Assembly (NCBI RefSeq): GCF_963576675.1
Contig: NC_088918.1
Span: forward strand, 33,885,501 to 33,949,500
DNA length: 64,000 bases
DNA from: Euphorbia lathyris
Taxonomy: Eukaryota > Streptophyta > Magnoliopsida > Malpighiales > Euphorbiaceae
Direction: 5' to 3'
Shown here one piece after another: positions 61,001 to 64,000 of this stretch. Each line of letters starts with the position of its first letter. Position 1 is the first letter of the stretch. The notes under the pieces were generated by a model that saw nothing but the letters and a program-made list of their open reading frames with translations, searched no databases and was not told the origin of the DNA. The position numbers and the translations under genes were made by a program.

Positions 61001-61640
61001 TCAAGGAGAAGTGAAAAGTCTATTCCAAGAATACGGTATTGAACATCATAGGTCTTCTCCGTATCATCCACAAGCTAATGGCGCAGTAGAGGCGGCTAAT
61101 AAGAACCTTAAAATGATTCTCGTAAAGACAGTAGACTCGCACCGGAACTGGCACGAACAGCTTCCGCTCGCTTTATGGGCTTATCGCACGACAGTTAGAA
61201 TGTCAACTGGGGCAACGCCGTTCTCCTTGGTATACGGTACGGAAGCCGTTCTCCCGATTGAGATTGAAAAGCGATCGTTGAGAATCGCAGTAGAAGCAGA
61301 GATTCCCGAGACGGAATGGGTGAAGAAGCGATATGAGCAGTTAGCATTGGTGGACGAGAAAAGGATGGAGGCCCTTTACCATGTGCAGTTATATCAGAGA
61401 AGGATGACCCGAGCCTTCAACAAAAAGGTCAAGGCCAGCCCTATCAAAGAAGGAGACCTGGTGCTGAAATAGATCCGAGTGACGCGCACCGACCCTAGGG
61501 GCAAGTTTAGGCCAAACTGGGAAGGACCGTTTCTCGTGAAGAAGATCCTAAGCAAAGGGGCGGTGAAACTAACCACGATGGATGGCATTGAGTTCTCCGA
61601 ACCTACCAATCTGGATAGGCTTAAGAAATACTTTTCGTAA
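58077..61640 (+). pseudogene. pol of element A: RT, RNase H, aRNH, integrase; no protease
   Basis: After two stops (58074 and ~58156) the frame is open from 58164. Linker with a His/Ser/Asp-rich stretch (SDHSMHSHSYNM), RT lead-in (LGTDENPKLIQIAQEL), RT (VVPIAKKDGKVRMCVDYRDL, catalytic VYVDDMMVKS near 59042), gRNH (~59480-59800, AVYYLSKKF), aRNH (~59920-60300; FFDGAVN, MAEYEACIYGL, GDSKLII, ADALATL) and integrase with HHCC (VHSGIYGAHM, KCHDCQIHG) and D-D-E (GIDIIG, ITDNG, GAVEAANK). TAG at 58653 and 61470 replace CAG codons of B. The frame ends at 61640 (LDRLKKYFS). Catalytic residues of RT and integrase are intact. No DTG/DSG/DGG protease motif found from gag to RT. Confidence 0.92.
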
Positions 61641-62098
61641 AAAAAAAGAAAAAAAAAAGAAAAATTCCCGATAGGTTGAAAACCCGCAAAGGGCGATCTA
61701 TGCAACAATAAGGGACATCCCAATGAGTGAAAACCCAAGAGGGCGCTCATTTGAAAATTCCGGGATAATAAAAGGAGAGTTGAAAAATCGCTGGGACCTG
61801 AAAACCAAAAAAAGGCGGGTCCTGGTAACAGTAGTTATATCTTGAGCAATTATGGAAATAATGTGTAAGTGGATAAGTATTTCTGTTGCTTGTAAATAAA
61901 TAAAGGCATGAATATATTCGAAGAGAATGTTTGAAATGATTATGATCGACTGAATGCATGGTATTACAAGTCATGAGTTATACATTTCTTTTCCCCCACC
62001 ACCAAATAAAAAGCCTACACAAACATCTTTTTCACATATACCCACTATACATCACGGTAGTACTAATAAAGTCGTAAACCAAAACAATGACGGGACTA
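61641..62098 (+). other. Post-pol region of element A
   Basis: Begins with a purine/A-rich tract, then three imperfect repeats of the type GAAAACCCGCAAAGGGCG about 55-65 bp apart (61678-61820). The same block is in B (~44010-44210). No sense ORF. Confidence 0.6.
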
Positions 62099-62422
62099 TC
62101 AAGGAGGAGGAATCCCAAAGTCCCAAAAGCCCTCAAACGAATCAAAGCCTCCGAAGTAAGGTGCCCGCTCCTCGGTTAAGGCCTCCTCGGTAACTCGATG
62201 ACCCTTTACCACAATCCGCAAACTCTCCTCAGCAGCCCGCTGGACCTCTATATCCACACGGCTCCTCTCCTCGGCTGCCCGGCCTCGCTCCTCCCAGCTG
62301 GAACACTCATCCTCCATCTCTCGATAACGATGTATGATCTGAGCATCATCATTCCGTAGTGACTCTCCTCACCCGGCCGCCACACCCTCCTGTACTCTTC
62401 GGCCCATAGAATGGAGGCCTCC
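62099..62422 (-). pseudogene. Antisense additional ORF of element A (one stop)
   Basis: Minus strand, homologous to 43422-43745 of element B, with acceptor TTTCTTTACAG just upstream. The conserved part (MEDECSSWEERGRAAEERSR through FEGFWDFGIPPP) is open from 62317 to 62099; upstream a TGA replaces the CGA found in B. Frame, length and C-terminus are conserved between copies. Confidence 0.6.
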
Positions 62423-62658
62423 CTGTAAAGAAAAATAGGAGGGAAGCAATGTAAAAAAGGAGAAAGAAAAAAAAAAGAGAAAATATATATACATTCGTTC
62501 ATAATCATGTGCATACATATCACTACACTAGGTTATACAATACTCACCAGATGATGGGCGTGACTTAAGTCAAGCCGCACGCAGAAATACTTGGATAACT
62601 CCACGAAATTTGTGCAAGTCTAGGCAGGCTTCGATAGGCAAATTAGGATTTGATCTAT

Positions 62659-64000
62659 GGGCACAGGCCCCGCTACGGACTGCGGTCTACGGCATTATCA
62701 ATGGGCACAGGCCCCGCTACGGACTGCGGTCTATGGCATCATCAATGGGCACAGGCCCTGCTACGGACTGCGGTCTACGACATTATCAATGGGCACAGGC
62801 CCCGCTACGGACTGAGGTCTATGGCATTATCAATGGGCACAGGCCCCGCTACGGACTGCGGTCTACGGCATTATCAATGGGCACAGGCCCCGCTACGGAC
62901 TCCAGTCTACGGCATGAAGCGACTGCAGTCACAAACTCTCGGACGAGTGATAAAGCCCAAATATCAAAGCGACTGCGGTCAAAACCTCTTGGACGAGGTC
63001 TCAATTCCAACTCTCGGACGAATGATAAAGCCCAGCTATCATCAACGAAGAGCACCTGCGATCGATGTAGAGATTAAGGTCGAACGGTTAATTTGGAGAT
63101 ATGCGAAACAAGCAAACGCCTGCGATCGATGTATAGATTAGGGTCAGATGTTCGATTTGGAGATCTGCAATACAAGGAAACGCCTGCGATCGATGTAGAG
63201 ATTAGGGTCGAACGATGGATTTGGAGATATGCAAACGAAAGGACGCCTACGATCGATGTATAGATTAGGGTCGGATGTTCGATTTGGAGGTCCGTAATAC
63301 ATGAAAACGCCTGCAAACGATGTAGAGATTAGGGTCGAACGATGGATGTGGAGATACGCAAACGAAAGGACGCCTGCGATCGATGTGGAGATTAGGGTTG
63401 AATGATTAATTTCAAAACGAAAGAGTACCTGCGGTCGAGATAAAGACTAGGGTCGCTAGAAAAAGCAACTTTACCTGCGGTCGAGATAAAGACTAGGGTC
63501 GCTAGAAAAAGCAACTTTACATGCGGTCGAGATAAAGACTAGGGTCGCTAGAAAAAGCAACTTTACCTGCGATCGAGATAAAGACTAGGGTCGCTAGAAA
63601 AAGCATATTTACCTACGGTCGAGATAAAGACTAGGGTCGCTAGAAAAAGCAACTTTACCTGCGGTCGAGATAAAGACTAGGGTCGCTAGAAAAAGCAACT
63701 TTACCTGCGGTCGATGTGAAGACTAGGGTCGCTAGAAAAAGCAATTTACCTGCAGTCGATTTAGACTAGGGTCGCTAGAAAAAGCTATTTACCTGCGGTC
63801 GATTTAGACTAGGGTCGCTAGAAAAAGCCATTTACCTGCAGTTGATTTAGAGACTAGGGTAGCTGGAAAGAGCAATTTTACCTGCGGTTGATTTGAAAAC
63901 TAGGGTAGCTAGAAAGAGCAACTTTACCTGCGGTCAATTTAGACTAGGGTCGCTGGAAAGAGCAATTTTACCTACGGTTGATTTAGAGACTAGGGTAGCT
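62659..64000. repeat. Four successive minisatellites in the 3' region of element A (run off window)
   Basis: Same four families as in B, inverted with respect to the window: 44-bp units with GGGCACAGGCCCCGCTACGG (six, starting every 44 bp from 62659 to 62879); units with CTCGGACGAGTGATAAAGCC (2-3, ~62920-63040); ~62-bp units with CGATCGATGTAGAGATTAGG (six, ~63057-63410); 47-bp units with AGACTAGGGTCGCTAGAAAA (at least 11, ~63428 to the edge). Copy numbers differ from B (3, 8, 4, 7). Confidence 0.9.

Larger units (their letters stand above)
31959..64000 (+). mobile_element. Element A: Tat-lineage Ty3/gypsy retrotransposon, interrupted, 3' LTR beyond window
   Basis: 5' LTR 31959-34690, tRNA-Arg PBS at 34693, leader, gag from 36631, interrupted at 37463 by elements C and B and resuming at 56067, then pol to 61640, antisense ORF, minisatellites, and the window edge. 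Removing the nest (37464-56066, one TSD copy counted) restores the gag frame. Dual RNase H, tRNA-Arg PBS, long LTRs and an antisense 3' ORF place it in the Tat/Ogre/Retand group. Several stops make it defective. Confidence 0.9.

Overview
This is nuclear DNA from a plant, most probably a eudicot. It has spliced genes with GT-AG introns, L1-type LINEs with DUF4283 ORF1 proteins, FAR1-type MULE transposases, a Helitron, CACTA and Tat-lineage Ty3/gypsy elements, and AT-rich intergenic DNA. I see one host gene, which runs off the left edge. Almost everything else is transposable element, much of it nested.

Layout. 1-4081 (minus): a multi-exon gene for an hnRNP-Q-like protein with three RRM domains and an acidic 14-residue repeat; a small MITE sits in its first intron. 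4231-9908 (minus): a full-length L1-type LINE with a 14-bp target-site duplication, inserted about 150 bp upstream of that gene's ATG and in the same orientation. 10-18.5 kb: AT-rich DNA with a hAT-like MITE, a non-autonomous Helitron with tandemly duplicated 5' ends, a long-TIR Mutator-like element with a perfect 10-bp TSD, and another inverted-repeat element. 18.75-20.4 kb: one end of a CACTA transposon with a frameshifted Transposase_24 gene. 20.7-28.3 kb: a MULE with nearly identical 331-bp TIRs, a two-exon FAR1/MULE/SWIM transposase, a captured receptor-kinase fragment and two small TIR elements; a ~270-bp direct repeat flanks it. 29.2-31.95 kb: another TIR element with a perfect 9-bp TSD, a truncated LTR, and a 1.26-kb degenerate RTAAY pentamer array.

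31,959-64,000 is a three-level retrotransposon nest. Element A (plus strand, Tat-lineage, tRNA-Arg PBS) starts at 31,959 and continues beyond the window. Its gag is split by element C (37,464-56,061, TG...CA ends, TSD GCAAT), which looks like a solo LTR of about 1.8 kb. C is itself split by element B (38,693-55,495, minus strand, TSD CCCGT), a second complete copy of the same Tat-like family as A with two ~3.05-kb LTRs.

The most unusual biology is in that Tat-like family. Both copies encode a very long Gag that appears to hold four successive retrotransposon-gag (capsid-like) modules, one before and three after the zinc knuckle. I can find no aspartic protease motif between Gag and RT. Pol has RT, an RT-associated RNase H, a second (aRNH-type) RNase H and an integrase. 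Downstream are a conserved antisense ORF and four successive minisatellites that share one 8-bp core, with different copy numbers in A and B. The LTRs carry a TATA box in the loop of a hairpin, a cluster of GGGCG...CGCCC palindromes and a second PBS-like site. Both copies are disabled by stops and frameshifts, several of them C-to-T changes at CAG or CGA codons.
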